Below the pieces are notes generated by a model that saw only the letters and a list, made by a program, of their open reading frames with translations, was not told the origin of the DNA and ran no database searches. A program made the position numbers and the translations under genes. A stretch of 64,000 nucleotides of DNA from Deltaproteobacteria bacterium. Lineage in GTDB: Bacteria > Myxococcota_A > UBA796 > GCA-2862545. Positions 8,477-18,914 of the stretch are shown one piece after another; position 1 is the first letter of the stretch, and each line of letters starts with the position of its first letter. The stretch covers positions 1 through 64,000 of the forward strand of contig SBGP01000043.1 in assembly GCA_006226595.1 (NCBI GenBank). Direction: 5' to 3'.

Positions 8477-11400
8477 GTGTCCGACTTGCCCTCCACCATC
8501 GGTCCCTACGAGATGCTTCGCGTCGTCGCGACGGGCGGCATGGGCACGGTGTGGCACGGCACGCACGCGGAGGATGGGCACCACGCGGCCCTGAAGATGG
8601 CCCCCTCGCGGCGCAAGGCACACGTCGAGGCGCTGAGACGCGAGATCGCCGGCCTCCGCGGCCTTCGCCACCCGGGTCTCGCCGAGCTGCTCGGCGAGGG
8701 CGAGCACGAGGGGGACCCGTGGTACGCGATGCGCTGGGTGCCGGGCGAGACGCTTTCCCAGCGGTGGTCCGCTCACCGTGTCGCAAGCTCCACCTCCAGC
8801 GGCGCGGACGCGACCTTCGCCTTCGACGACGCTCCCCTCGTCACCGACGAGCATGAGGTACAGCTGCTGCCGGAGGCCGTGTGGCGCGAGCGGCTCAGAC
8901 CGCTGGTGAAGCTCGCCTCGACCCTGGCATGGCTTCACGGCGAGGGGCTCGTCCACTGCGATGTGAAGCCGTCGAACGTGGTGTTCTCGGCGCGCGACGA
9001 ACCGGTGCTCGTCGACTTCGGCGTGCTCGGACGAACGGGAGGCAGCGCTGGGCGCGAGCTGGGGGCGAGCGGCCTGTCCAGAGGGGGAACGCCCGCGTAC
9101 ATGGCACCCGAGCAGCAGCTCGGGGAGCTGGTGGACGCGCGAGCGGACTTCTACGCACTCGGTGCGCTGGTGTTCGAGGGGCTCACCGGCGCGCCGCCGC
9201 TGGCGGGAAAGCGGGTTCCCAGGCTCGAAGGCGTTCCGTCGGCCGTGATTGCGCTGCTCGAGGGTCTGCTCGCCGAGGAGCGCGGTGCGCGAACCACCCA
9301 GCCCGCCGAGGTCGCGCGGACTCTTGGAGAGCTCCTCGGGGAGGACCCGGCCTGGGAAGGGGCGCCGTCCACCCGGCCGACGCTGTTCCGCCCGGCGTGG
9401 GTAGGGGACGAGCCGCGCCTGGGCCGCATTGCCGCGCGACTGGCCGATGGCCACGCCGTGATCGTCGGGCGACGCGGTGTCGGGCGCAGTCGCGCTGCTC
9501 TCGAGGTGGCGCGCGGGCTGCACCGGCGAGAGCTGGTCGCGCTCACGGCCTCGGATCCCGCCTCCTGGACGGGGGTCTTCGGCGAGGAGTTGCCGACGGA
9601 GGCCCCGTCGCGCGCGGCGCTGGCGTATCGCTTCCTCCGTGAGCGCGGCGGGCCGGTCGTGCTGTGGATGGATGACCTCGAGCTCGGAGACGACGCGTCG
9701 CAGCTGCTCGCCCAGCTGGTCACGGCCGAGGATGGTCCGGTCCGCCTGCTCGCGGCGTGGTGCGACGACGATGCGCCGCTGCCGCCACACCTGGAGCTGT
9801 TCGCCGTGCCGCTGGAGCCGCTGTCCACGGTCCATCTCGGGTCCATGCTCGCCGACCTGCTCGGTGCGGCACTCGGAGAGCTTGGGCAGGTCGGACGCAT
9901 GCTGTCGGCGCGAGCCGAGGGCTTGCCGCAGCTGCTCGTCGAGGATGTCGCCAGCGCCATCGACGAGGGCTGGCTGGTGCGGAACGACGGGCGCTGGCAG
10001 CTTCACGGCAAGGCGCTCTCCGGGGTCGAGTCCGGCGATCTGCCGCCTCCCCGGGGGCTCCGAGGGCACGTCGAGCGTCGTGTGCGCGCTCTCCCCGCGG
10101 ATGCTCGGGACGCGCTGGGGCTCATCGCGACACTGGGACGCGCGATGCCTGCCGCGGACATCGCCCGAGAGGCGGGCCCTGTCGAGCGCTGGCTGCCGGT
10201 GCTGCAGCGGGCTCGACTGGCGACGCGCGATGCCGCGGGCGTGCGCCTCTCCCACGGCCAGATCGCGAAGGTCGTGCTCGAGGGGCTCGGCGACGACGCC
10301 CGGCGAAGCCTCCACCGACGGGCAGCCCAGGTATGGCTCGCACGCGAGGCGCGCGATCCGGCCGAGGTCGCGCGACATCTCGACGGACAGGGCCTCGCCG
10401 CGCAGGCCGCGCCGTGGCACCGCGAGGCGGCGCTTGCTCATGGTCAGGCAGGGGCCGCGAGCGTCGTGATCGAGCACTGGGAGCGTTGGCTCGCACACGC
10501 CGGTGACGCGGCCACGGCTGCGGACCTCGTGGCCGCCGCGTCGGCGGCGCGTCGGCTGCTGCGACCCGAGCAGTCGGCGCGTCTCGCGCGACGGGCCCTG
10601 GCGTGCTCACCCACGGTCGACGAGCGGGTGGAGGCCGGGCTCCTGCTCGCCGATGCCGCACGGCGCGAGGACCCCGAGGCGGGTGTCGCGGTGATGCGTG
10701 AGCTGCTCGAGCAGCCGCTCCCCGCCCACCTCGTCCTGCTCGTGCGTAGCTCGCTGGCCTACGACCTCGCCCACCTCGACCCACCCGAGGCGCGGCGTCT
10801 CGCCATGCAGGCCCGCAACGCACTCGAGGCGCAGGCGGACCTGCCGGCTCGAGTGTTGAGCTCCACGTGGGCGAACATCGGTGCCGTCGCGTACTACGAC
10901 GGGCGCCTGGACGACGCGGCGACGGCGTGGGCGCGGGGGGCGGAACACGCCGAGCGCCCCCTGGCGCGGGTCAGGCTGTCCCTCAACGCCTCGGCCGTCG
11001 AGATGGAGCTGGGCCAGGCGCTGGTGGCACGGCCACGCCTGAGGGCGATCATCCCGGAGATCGAGCGACTCGGAGCACTGGGCATGCTCGGTACCGCCGA
11101 GCTCAACCTGGGCCTGATCGAGCACGTGCTCGGACACGCTGAGGTCGCGCACTCGATGCTCGCGCGCGCGGTTCGGCGCTCGCAGCGCATCGACGACCCG
11201 GAGACAGCGGTCATCGCGCTGCTCTCGCTGGGCGTGGTCGAGCGCGATCTGTACCGGCTCGACGCCATGGAACGCTCGATCGCTCGGGTGCGGGAGCTCG
11301 GTCCGGTGGTCGGCGACCGGCGCTGGCGGGTCGGTCTGGCGCTGCTCGAGTCGATGTCGCTCCGCGCGGCGGAACGCCATGGCGAGGTGCTCACCCACGT

Positions 11401-11701
11401 CGGCGTGTGGGCGGCGCGCGCGGCGGAGGACGACCAGCACTCGTTCGCCGCCCGACTGACCGTTGAGGGCCTGCTCTCGGCGCTCGCGTCGGGGGTGGCG
11501 ACCGCCGAGCTGGAGGCCCAGCTCGCCCGGGCGCTGTCCCACCTCACCGACGCCGAGAAGGTGGGACACACCTACCTGGCCGATGCGCTGCGGCAGGCCA
11601 CGCATGCTCTCGCCGCCCAACGGCGGGGCGAGCCCTTGTCGCCGTGGGGGTGGGCCTGGGAGGACGTGCCGATGAGCTGGCCTCGCGAAGGTCAGGCCTA
11701 G
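8477..11701 (+). CDS. Ser/Thr kinase-ATPase-helical-repeat signalling protein (PknK/MalT-like layout)
   Basis: This protein of 1,074 residues starts at GTG 8477. Residues about 8-280 are an STK catalytic domain with glycine loop ATGGMGTVW, ATP lysine in AALKM, a catalytic loop HCDVKPSN around residue 160, DFG and GTPAYMAPEQ. The usual HRD is HCD, so it is a non-RD kinase. Around residue 331, GRRGVGRSR is a P-loop-like site opening an ATPase domain, followed by about 500 residues of TPR-like helical repeats. This is the layout of large myxobacterial STK-ATPase regulators. It probably phosphorylates partners in response to signals bound by the repeats. It stands alone between an AT-rich promoter zone and an inverted repeat. 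Confidence 0.88.
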   Translation: MSDLPSTIGPYEMLRVVATGGMGTVWHGTHAEDGHHAALKMAPSRRKAHVEALRREIAGLRGLRHPGLAELLGEGEHEGDPWYAMRWVPGETLSQRWSAHRVASSTSSGADATFAFDDAPLVTDEHEVQLLPEAVWRERLRPLVKLASTLAWLHGEGLVHCDVKPSNVVFSARDEPVLVDFGVLGRTGGSAGRELGASGLSRGGTPAYMAPEQQLGELVDARADFYALGALVFEGLTGAPPLAGKRVPRLEGVPSAVIALLEGLLAEERGARTTQPAEVARTLGELLGEDPAWEGAPSTRPTLFRPAWVGDEPRLGRIAARLADGHAVIVGRRGVGRSRAALEVARGLHRRELVALTASDPASWTGVFGEELPTEAPSRAALAYRFLRERGGPVVLWMDDLELGDDASQLLAQLVTAEDGPVRLLAAWCDDDAPLPPHLELFAVPLEPLSTVHLGSMLADLLGAALGELGQVGRMLSARAEGLPQLLVEDVASAIDEGWLVRNDGRWQLHGKALSGVESGDLPPPRGLRGHVERRVRALPADARDALGLIATLGRAMPAADIAREAGPVERWLPVLQRARLATRDAAGVRLSHGQIAKVVLEGLGDDARRSLHRRAAQVWLAREARDPAEVARHLDGQGLAAQAAPWHREAALAHGQAGAASVVIEHWERWLAHAGDAATAADLVAAASAARRLLRPEQSARLARRALACSPTVDERVEAGLLLADAARREDPEAGVAVMRELLEQPLPAHLVLLVRSSLAYDLAHLDPPEARRLAMQARNALEAQADLPARVLSSTWANIGAVAYYDGRLDDAATAWARGAEHAERPLARVRLSLNASAVEMELGQALVARPRLRAIIPEIERLGALGMLGTAELNLGLIEHVLGHAEVAHSMLARAVRRSQRIDDPETAVIALLSLGVVERDLYRLDAMERSIARVRELGPVVGDRRWRVGLALLESMSLRAAERHGEVLTHVGVWAARAAEDDQHSFAARLTVEGLLSALASGVATAELEAQLARALSHLTDAEKVGHTYLADALRQATHALAAQRRGEPLSPWGWAWEDVPMSWPREGQA

Positions 11702-11751
11702 CAGGATGCTGAAAGACTCTCCCGTCGCGCCGACTGTCTCAGCAGCCTGCT
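11700..11751. repeat. Inverted repeat joining two convergent stop codons
   Basis: AGCAGGATGCTGA (11700-11712) pairs with TCAGCAGCCTGCT (11739-11751) with one mismatch in 13, around a 26-nt loop. Each arm includes bases of a stop codon, one for the gene on either side, so both genes end inside the palindrome. There is no T-run. It may be a bidirectional terminator. From memory, similar GCAGG.TGCTGAAA palindromes are dispersed in other GC-rich genomes, so it may instead be a REP-like element. Confidence 0.6.
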
Positions 11752-12970
11752 AGGGCGCCGCGAAGGGCACGGCCGCCTCGGTCCGCTCGCCAGTGGACAC
11801 GACCTCGCATCGCTGCCAGTCCGAGAACCACGGCGCACCGGCGCTGTTCGCGCACAGGTCCGCGGAGACCTCGATGCCGCGGTCCACGTGTGCGTCGGGG
11901 TGCGCGAACTGGAGCACGGTCATGCCGATCTCCACGCTCACCCCAGTGCCGGCCACCGTCTTCGGCAGGAAGATGCCGCCGGCGTGCCCGAGCTCGAGGG
12001 CGCCATCGTCCGGGTCGTAGGCGACCGCGCCGACCCTTGCACCCCAGCCACCGACGTAGCGCCCGCGATGGCGGCGCTCCTCGCCCTTGCGGGTGGGGAA
12101 GAACTCGAAGCCGAGTGCGTGCAGGCCGACCGCGGCGTTGGGAAAGCCCTGCGGAAGGCCGCGGATGGGGAGCTGCTGAGGGGCTGCCACGATCTGCGAG
12201 GTCGAGGCGAGTGCGTTCTCGAAGAGGATGGGGTGCGCGAGCAGCGAGGAGTAGGGGCCCGAGAGCGCGACCCAGCCGACCTCGACGTCGAGGCCCATGC
12301 GCTGGTTGATGGGCTTCGTCTCGATGCCACGCACGCCGCCGTGATGCGGCGTCCACGCCCGCCCGACCTCGACGGTGATCGGGCACAGCGCCTCGTCTTC
12401 GCGCAGCGTGCACTGGGCGAGCACGACCTGGAAGCGGTACGGCCAGATGCCATCCGAGTTGCACGCACTCTCGCCGTCTTCACAGCGCGAGGTGAAGCGC
12501 AGTCCCTGGAGGAGCACCACGCTCGTCCACAGCTCCGGGTCGGCCTCCTCGGGTACCGGGAGCACCAGTACCTCCTGGAAGCGTGCCAGTGCTTTGGGCG
12601 TGTCCCCGGGGTCGACGAGGTCCACCGCGGCGAAGCGCACCGAGCCGCGCGCCATGTGCACGTCCGGAGACTGCACGCGGGCCGCGAAGCCCCGAGCCGT
12701 CATCCAGTCGCCATCGACGCCGGTGGACTGGGCGAAGGCGAAGGTCGCCGTCGACGCGTCCTCGGTGTGGACCGCATCGACGATGCGGCTCTCGAAGCGA
12801 CTCACGCGGTGCGGTACCGAGAACAGGCCCAGCGCCTTGCGGGTCCAGTCGTGCTGAAAGCCCTGCCACAGCCACGCCGTGTGCGCGGACGCGGGCTCGG
12901 CCGGGGGCGTGGCGTAGTCCTCCGGCAACGGGTCGTGGGCGAGAGCAGCGGTGAGAAGGAGCGTCAGCAT
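11750..12970 (-). CDS. Secreted protein of unknown function
   Basis: The 406-residue protein starts at ATG 12970, preceded by GGAGG at good spacing, and has a short signal peptide (MLTLLLTAALA). The body is beta-rich with a few paired cysteines (SRCEDGESACNS, AQCTLREDEALC, ADLCANS, WQRCEVV), suggesting disulfides in the periplasm or outside. I recognise no domain. Glycine-rich strands near the C-terminus (YVGGWGARVGAVAYDPDDG) resemble outer-membrane barrel hairpins, but this is weak. It is convergent with the kinase gene and upstream, on the same strand, lies another secreted-protein gene 61 nt away. Confidence 0.7.
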   Translation of the reverse strand: MLTLLLTAALAHDPLPEDYATPPAEPASAHTAWLWQGFQHDWTRKALGLFSVPHRVSRFESRIVDAVHTEDASTATFAFAQSTGVDGDWMTARGFAARVQSPDVHMARGSVRFAAVDLVDPGDTPKALARFQEVLVLPVPEEADPELWTSVVLLQGLRFTSRCEDGESACNSDGIWPYRFQVVLAQCTLREDEALCPITVEVGRAWTPHHGGVRGIETKPINQRMGLDVEVGWVALSGPYSSLLAHPILFENALASTSQIVAAPQQLPIRGLPQGFPNAAVGLHALGFEFFPTRKGEERRHRGRYVGGWGARVGAVAYDPDDGALELGHAGGIFLPKTVAGTGVSVEIGMTVLQFAHPDAHVDRGIEVSADLCANSAGAPWFSDWQRCEVVSTGERTEAAVPFAAP

Positions 12971-13031
12971 CCCTGGCCTCCACCCTCCACGTTCACACGC
13001 GAGAGGGGTGGGAAAGGCCATGCTAGGGCGT

Positions 13032-13871
13032 CTACTCCGGCGTTTCCAGGTACCAGCGAAGAAGCTGCGGGCGCGCCTGGGGCAGGTGGAAGATATCCAT
13101 GCTGATACCCCCGGAACGCGTGGTCTGCTGGCGGTAGAGCAGCAGGGACTCGTCCGGAAGCGGCTGCAACTTGTGCACGGCCATCGGGAACTGGGTGGTG
13201 CGTTTCTCGAACGAGCTGACGCTCATCGAGCCGAGGTCCGTGGTTCGCGCGGTAATCGTCTTCGTGAGCTCCCACTCGCTCTGCCAGCCGGAGTACTCGG
13301 TGGGTCGCTCCGCCGGCTCCAGCGCACCCGTGGGCTCGACGCGCTCGAGGGTGAGCACGTCGCGCACGACGGCTTTCGACGACTTCCACGACTTGGCCAT
13401 GCTCACTTGCGAGCCGTCTGGCGACCACCGCCAGTCGGCGTGGCTGACGGCACCGGTCAAGCGGCGAGCCTCGCCGGACTGGACGTCGACGAGCACGACC
13501 TGGTCGCCGTCGTCCCAGCCTCCGACCAGCACGTACGCGCCGTCTGGCGACACGGCCATCTGCACGAACTGGACGCCGGTCTCGATGTCGTGAATCGTGC
13601 CGGTCCACGGATCGATCAGGTGGATCGCCGTCTCGCGGTCGTTGGCGTAGGCGATCGCCTTGCACTTGCCGATGACCAGCGTGTGCTTGCCGAACGCCCC
13701 GTCGAGGGTCGTGATCTCCGGGCCTCGGGTGAGCGAGGCAAGCTGGAGCGCGGCCCAGCGCCCGTCTTCGAGCAGACAGTGGGCGCGCACCCGGCGACCC
13801 TCCGAGGACCAGACGAGCTCGGGTTCGGGAAGCGTGGCGAAGGCGAGGCTGGCGAGGAGCAAGGCGAGCAT
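13032..13871 (-). CDS. Secreted WD40/TolB-like beta-propeller protein
   Basis: Read from ATG 13871 the gene gives 279 residues with a signal peptide, MLALLLASLAFA. Repeats of the form VSPDGAYVLVGGWDDGDQVVLVDVQSG and RWSPDGSQVSMAK are typical of TolB or WD40-type propeller blades. The protein probably has four to five blades. No Shine-Dalgarno sequence is obvious upstream, and the frame stays open to 14120, but the upstream part is low-complexity and overlaps the start of a divergent gene. It may act as a periplasmic scaffold. Its substrate or partner is unknown. Confidence 0.7.
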   Translation of the reverse strand: MLALLLASLAFATLPEPELVWSSEGRRVRAHCLLEDGRWAALQLASLTRGPEITTLDGAFGKHTLVIGKCKAIAYANDRETAIHLIDPWTGTIHDIETGVQFVQMAVSPDGAYVLVGGWDDGDQVVLVDVQSGEARRLTGAVSHADWRWSPDGSQVSMAKSWKSSKAVVRDVLTLERVEPTGALEPAERPTEYSGWQSEWELTKTITARTTDLGSMSVSSFEKRTTQFPMAVHKLQPLPDESLLLYRQQTTRSGGISMDIFHLPQARPQLLRWYLETPE

Positions 13872-13956
13872 CGCGAGGAGGGTAGCGCATCCTCGGCGAT
13901 GCGTGTGTCGCGCGCCCGTCGGTCCGCGTGTCGAGCGCGTGTGCGATGATCCCCGC

Positions 13957-14520
13957 ATGCGCCCACTTCGCCGTCGCGACTTCCTCAAGTGGTCCGTGCT
14001 CGCCGTTGGCGCGGCGGCCACCGCCAAGATCGGTTCCCGAGCGTTGCTCGGCGTGACCATGCCCTCCCGCACGCTCCCCGAGCTGCGGCACCTCTCACCC
14101 CGGCAGGCGGCGACGGTCACCGCGGCCGCCCTCGCGATGGTCGGTCCCGCGGGCGAGCGCGCCTACGAGGCTGGCGAGTGGGAGCCCGCGTTGGGCGTGG
14201 ACGACATGCTCGGCGGCCTCGCGGCGGATCAGCGCGATCAGCTCGGCGTCGCGCTCGTCCTCTTCGAGGAGTGGGCGGTGGGTCCGACCGGCTTCTCGTC
14301 GTGGACGCGGGAGGCGCAGCGCGCGCGCCTCGCGGCGTGGCGCACCTCCTCGCTCGGCCTGCACCAATCGGTGTGGGGCTTCCTGCATGCGGCGACCACC
14401 TCGTCCTTCGGCTTCTCCGAGGCCGGGTGGCGGCGCATGGACTACCCGGGGCCCTGCGTCGGCACCAGCCGTGCGCCGGGCCAGACCGCGACCTTCGAGT
14501 GGGACGAGGCGGTGCCATGA
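13957..14520 (+). CDS. Tat-exported small subunit, gluconate 2-dehydrogenase subunit 3-like
   Basis: The 187-residue protein begins with a twin-arginine signal, RRRDFLKWSVLAVGAAATAK, which predicts folding and cofactor assembly before export. The helical remainder has the FxxWxxxxxQRxxLAAW style of small subunits that accompany GMC-type dehydrogenases. The stop overlaps the ATG of the oxidoreductase gene (ATGA), so the two are translationally coupled and probably form a heterodimer. The small subunit carries the Tat signal that the large subunit lacks, as in known gluconate/sorbitol dehydrogenases. Confidence 0.65.
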   Translation: MRPLRRRDFLKWSVLAVGAAATAKIGSRALLGVTMPSRTLPELRHLSPRQAATVTAAALAMVGPAGERAYEAGEWEPALGVDDMLGGLAADQRDQLGVALVLFEEWAVGPTGFSSWTREAQRARLAAWRTSSLGLHQSVWGFLHAATTSSFGFSEAGWRRMDYPGPCVGTSRAPGQTATFEWDEAVP

Positions 14521-15896
14521 AGCGCTACAAGGCCATCGTCATCGGTACCGGTGCGGGCGGCGGCCCGGCGGCGGCGGCCCTGGCCGAGGCATGGGGCGAG
14601 GGGGTCGCGATGGTCGACGCCGGTCGCCACCTCCAGGCCCACCAGCTCACGCAGATCGAGCGGGAGATGATCCCGAAGATCTACGCCCAGGGCGGTGCGC
14701 AGGCGACCGAGGACGGCTCGCTCTCGGTGCTTCAGGGACGCGTGGTCGGTGGCAGCACGCTGGTCAACGACGCGCTGTGCTTCCGGCCGCCTCCCGAGCT
14801 CGAGGAGCGCTGGAAGGCCTACGGCGCCGAGCTCGGCTCGCTGGATCCCTATGTGGACCGGGTGTGGCAGGACATGCGCGTGAGCCAGATCCCGCGCGAG
14901 ATGATCAACCGCAGCAACTACCTGGTCGGGCTGGGGGCGGCGCGCCTGGGCTGGGCAGGGGAGAGGCTTCATCACAACAGCGTCGGCTGCGTGCAGTGCG
15001 GCTTTCGTCACCTCGGCTGCAGCTACACGGCCAAGCAGTCGACGAACCTGTCCTACGTGCCGAGGGCGCTGGCGGCCGGGGCCGCGCTGCACAGCGAGAC
15101 CGCGGTGCATCACCTCGAGCGCCGCGACGGTCAGTGGCACGTCCACTCGGACAAGGAAGAGCTCGTCGCCGAGCACGTGGTCCTGTGCGCCGGCATCGTG
15201 CACACGCCGACGATCCTGCTTCGCAGTGGCATCTCCGCCGGCGAGGGGCTGCAGTTCCACGTGCAGACGGTGGCCTGGGGTGACTTCGAGGACCGGGTCG
15301 ACCAGCACGCCGGAATCCCCATGTCCTACGGCGTCATGGAGTTCTCGGACGTTTACGGTCACACCGGTCCCGGCTACCTGATCGAGGGGGTGGGCGTGCA
15401 GCCCGGCTCGTTCTCGGTGCAGCCGCAGCTCGAGGGGGCCGCGCACGACGAGGTCCTCGGGCGTTACCGCCACCTGGCTGGCGCGCTGTCCCTCGTGCGC
15501 TCCACGTCGCGTGGGACCGTGCGCGTGGTCCACGACCGGCCGGCCATCGACTATCCGCTGGTCGCGCACGACCTCGACCGGCTGGGGCACTTCTACGAGA
15601 AGAGCGCCGAGCTGTTCCTCGCCGCCGGCGCCCGCCGCGTGCTGCTCTCGCATCGCGAGCACGGATGGATCGACGCCCCCATGCGGCCCGACATGGTCCA
15701 GGGCAAGTTCTACGTCTACACCGCGCATCCCTTCGGTGGGGCGAACCGCGGCTCCACCACGGATGCGGTCGGCAGGGCCGGCGAGAACCTGTGGGTCCTC
15801 GACGCGAGCGGGATTCCCGAGGCCCTCGGCGTGAATCCACAGGTGACCATCGCCGCGCTGGCGCTGCAGGGCGTCGATCGGCTGCTCGCCGGGTAG
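14517..15896 (+). CDS. GMC-family FAD-dependent oxidoreductase
   Basis: The 459-residue enzyme has the N-terminal FAD-binding Rossmann motif IGTGAGGGPAAAALAE and GGSTLVNDALCFRPP, which fits the flavin-attachment region. A cysteine-rich segment, CVQCGFRHLGC, lies near residues 160-170 and is typical of the dehydrogenase branch that passes electrons to a cytochrome or iron-sulfur partner. The C-terminal GMC block, AHPFGGANRGSTTDAVG and LYVLDASG-like LWVLDASGIPEALGVNPQ, is present. The enzyme oxidises an alcohol or sugar, probably in the periplasm with the Tat-exported subunit. The substrate is not evident, and no cytochrome gene is adjacent. Confidence 0.88.
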   Translation: MKRYKAIVIGTGAGGGPAAAALAEAWGEGVAMVDAGRHLQAHQLTQIEREMIPKIYAQGGAQATEDGSLSVLQGRVVGGSTLVNDALCFRPPPELEERWKAYGAELGSLDPYVDRVWQDMRVSQIPREMINRSNYLVGLGAARLGWAGERLHHNSVGCVQCGFRHLGCSYTAKQSTNLSYVPRALAAGAALHSETAVHHLERRDGQWHVHSDKEELVAEHVVLCAGIVHTPTILLRSGISAGEGLQFHVQTVAWGDFEDRVDQHAGIPMSYGVMEFSDVYGHTGPGYLIEGVGVQPGSFSVQPQLEGAAHDEVLGRYRHLAGALSLVRSTSRGTVRVVHDRPAIDYPLVAHDLDRLGHFYEKSAELFLAAGARRVLLSHREHGWIDAPMRPDMVQGKFYVYTAHPFGGANRGSTTDAVGRAGENLWVLDASGIPEALGVNPQVTIAALALQGVDRLLAG

Positions 15897-15916
15897 AGTG
15901 GCGCTCGGAGGTGTGC

Positions 15917-16435
15917 GTGAGCCTGCTGTTCTTCCTCGCCTGTGCCGGGTCACCGACGCTGGGGGAGGGCTCCGCGTCCCTCGAGCACACGCGCATGGCG
16001 CCGATGCTCGACGCCCACAACCAGACCCGCGCGTTCGCGGATCCGACGCCCGAACCCGCGCTGGCCGACCTCGTGTGGAGCGACGAGCTCGCACACGACG
16101 CGCTGGCGTGGGCGCAGCAGTGTCGCTCGGCCCACGACCCGGACCTCGACGGGGTCGGGGAGTCCTGGTTCGCCTGGTCCGGCGCGGGGGAGGTCGATGC
16201 CTGGGAGGTGGTCGTCTCCTGGGCCTCCGAGTCGGCGGACTACGACTACGAGACCAACACCTGTGCCGGCGTGTGCGGGCACTACACGCAGATCGTGTGG
16301 CGCGACACGACCGAGGTCGGCTGCGCGTTCCAGGCCTGTCCGGACGGGCTGCGCGGCAGCTTTCCGGAGGGCCGTGAGATCTGGGTGTGCCGCTATGCGC
16401 CAGCTGGCAACGTCGTCGGTCAGTCGCCGTACTGA
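15917..16435 (+). CDS. CAP/SCP-domain lipoprotein
   Basis: I start this 172-residue protein at the GTG at 15917, six bases after GGAG, giving a very short lipoprotein signal (VSLLFFLAC). The CAP domain (cysteine-rich secretory proteins, antigen 5, pathogenesis-related 1) is clear: LDAHNQTRA at the start, then NTCAGVCGHYTQIVWRDT and EIWVCRYAPAGN. The conserved His and Glu of the CAP cavity are visible. Bacterial members are exported and of mostly unknown activity. An upstream in-frame GTG at 15911 is too close to the ribosome site. Confidence 0.85.
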   Translation: MSLLFFLACAGSPTLGEGSASLEHTRMAPMLDAHNQTRAFADPTPEPALADLVWSDELAHDALAWAQQCRSAHDPDLDGVGESWFAWSGAGEVDAWEVVVSWASESADYDYETNTCAGVCGHYTQIVWRDTTEVGCAFQACPDGLRGSFPEGREIWVCRYAPAGNVVGQSPY

Positions 16436-16441
16436 GCGCGA

Positions 16442-16504
16442 ACGGCGCCGGCTCGGTGGAGCGGGCGCCGTCGGCGATGGGGTTCGGCTCGCGCCGAGGC
16501 GAAC
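16442..16504. terminator. Two hairpins between convergent genes
   Basis: ACGGCGCC (16442-16449) pairs with GGCGCCGT (16464-16471). A second stem, GTTCGGCTCG against CGAGGCGAAC (16482-16504), has one mismatch and a 3-nt loop. No T-run follows. Their place between two convergent stop codons fits a bidirectional terminator. Confidence 0.45.
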
Positions 16505-16870
16505 TCAGGCCTCGGGCTCGGCCTTCTTCGCCTCGAACTTGCCGAGCTTGCCGACCGCGGCGATGAGCGCGTCGACGTCGGTCTTGTCCGCGTCGTAGGC
16601 GACCTTGGCGACGCCGGTCGCGTGGTCGACGGTCGCGGCGGTCACGCCGTCGACTCCCTTGAGGGCCGCGGTCACGCGGGAGGCGCAGCTGCCACAGGTC
16701 ATGCCGGTCACCGCGAGGGTGGCCTTGGTGCCCTCGGCCGCGTCGACGTCGTCCTTGGCGGTCTCGGTGCTGTGCGAGCCCATCGGGCAGGAGCTGCCGC
16801 AGGACTTGCCGCCACAGGCGAAGGCGGACGGGGAAGCGAGCAGGGCGAAGAGAAGTGCAGTGCGGATCAT
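16505..16870 (-). CDS. Periplasmic heavy-metal-associated (HMA) domain protein
   Basis: The 121-residue product starts at ATG 16870 behind GGAGGT. It has a signal peptide (MIRTALLFALLASPSAFA), a cysteine-rich stretch ACGGKSCGSSCPMGSH that could bind metal, and a C-terminal HMA fold with the copper-binding loop GMTCGSCASRV. The Lys-rich tail is short. HMA proteins of this type carry Cu(I) or Hg(II); here it would act outside the cytoplasm as a metallochaperone or sink. No transporter gene is adjacent. Confidence 0.85.
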   Translation of the reverse strand: MIRTALLFALLASPSAFACGGKSCGSSCPMGSHSTETAKDDVDAAEGTKATLAVTGMTCGSCASRVTAALKGVDGVTAATVDHATGVAKVAYDADKTDVDALIAAVGKLGKFEAKKAEPEA

Positions 16871-16934
16871 GAGTGACCTCCGGAAACGCCTCATACTTCC
16901 CAGGTTCCGGTGTGCAAGGCAAAAACGACAGGTG

Positions 16935-18863
<1,929 letters not shown>

Positions 18864-18914
18864 CGGCGAAGTGTACCCCAGCTTCTGAACGGACCGGCCG
18901 AGCCGCGCGGACGG

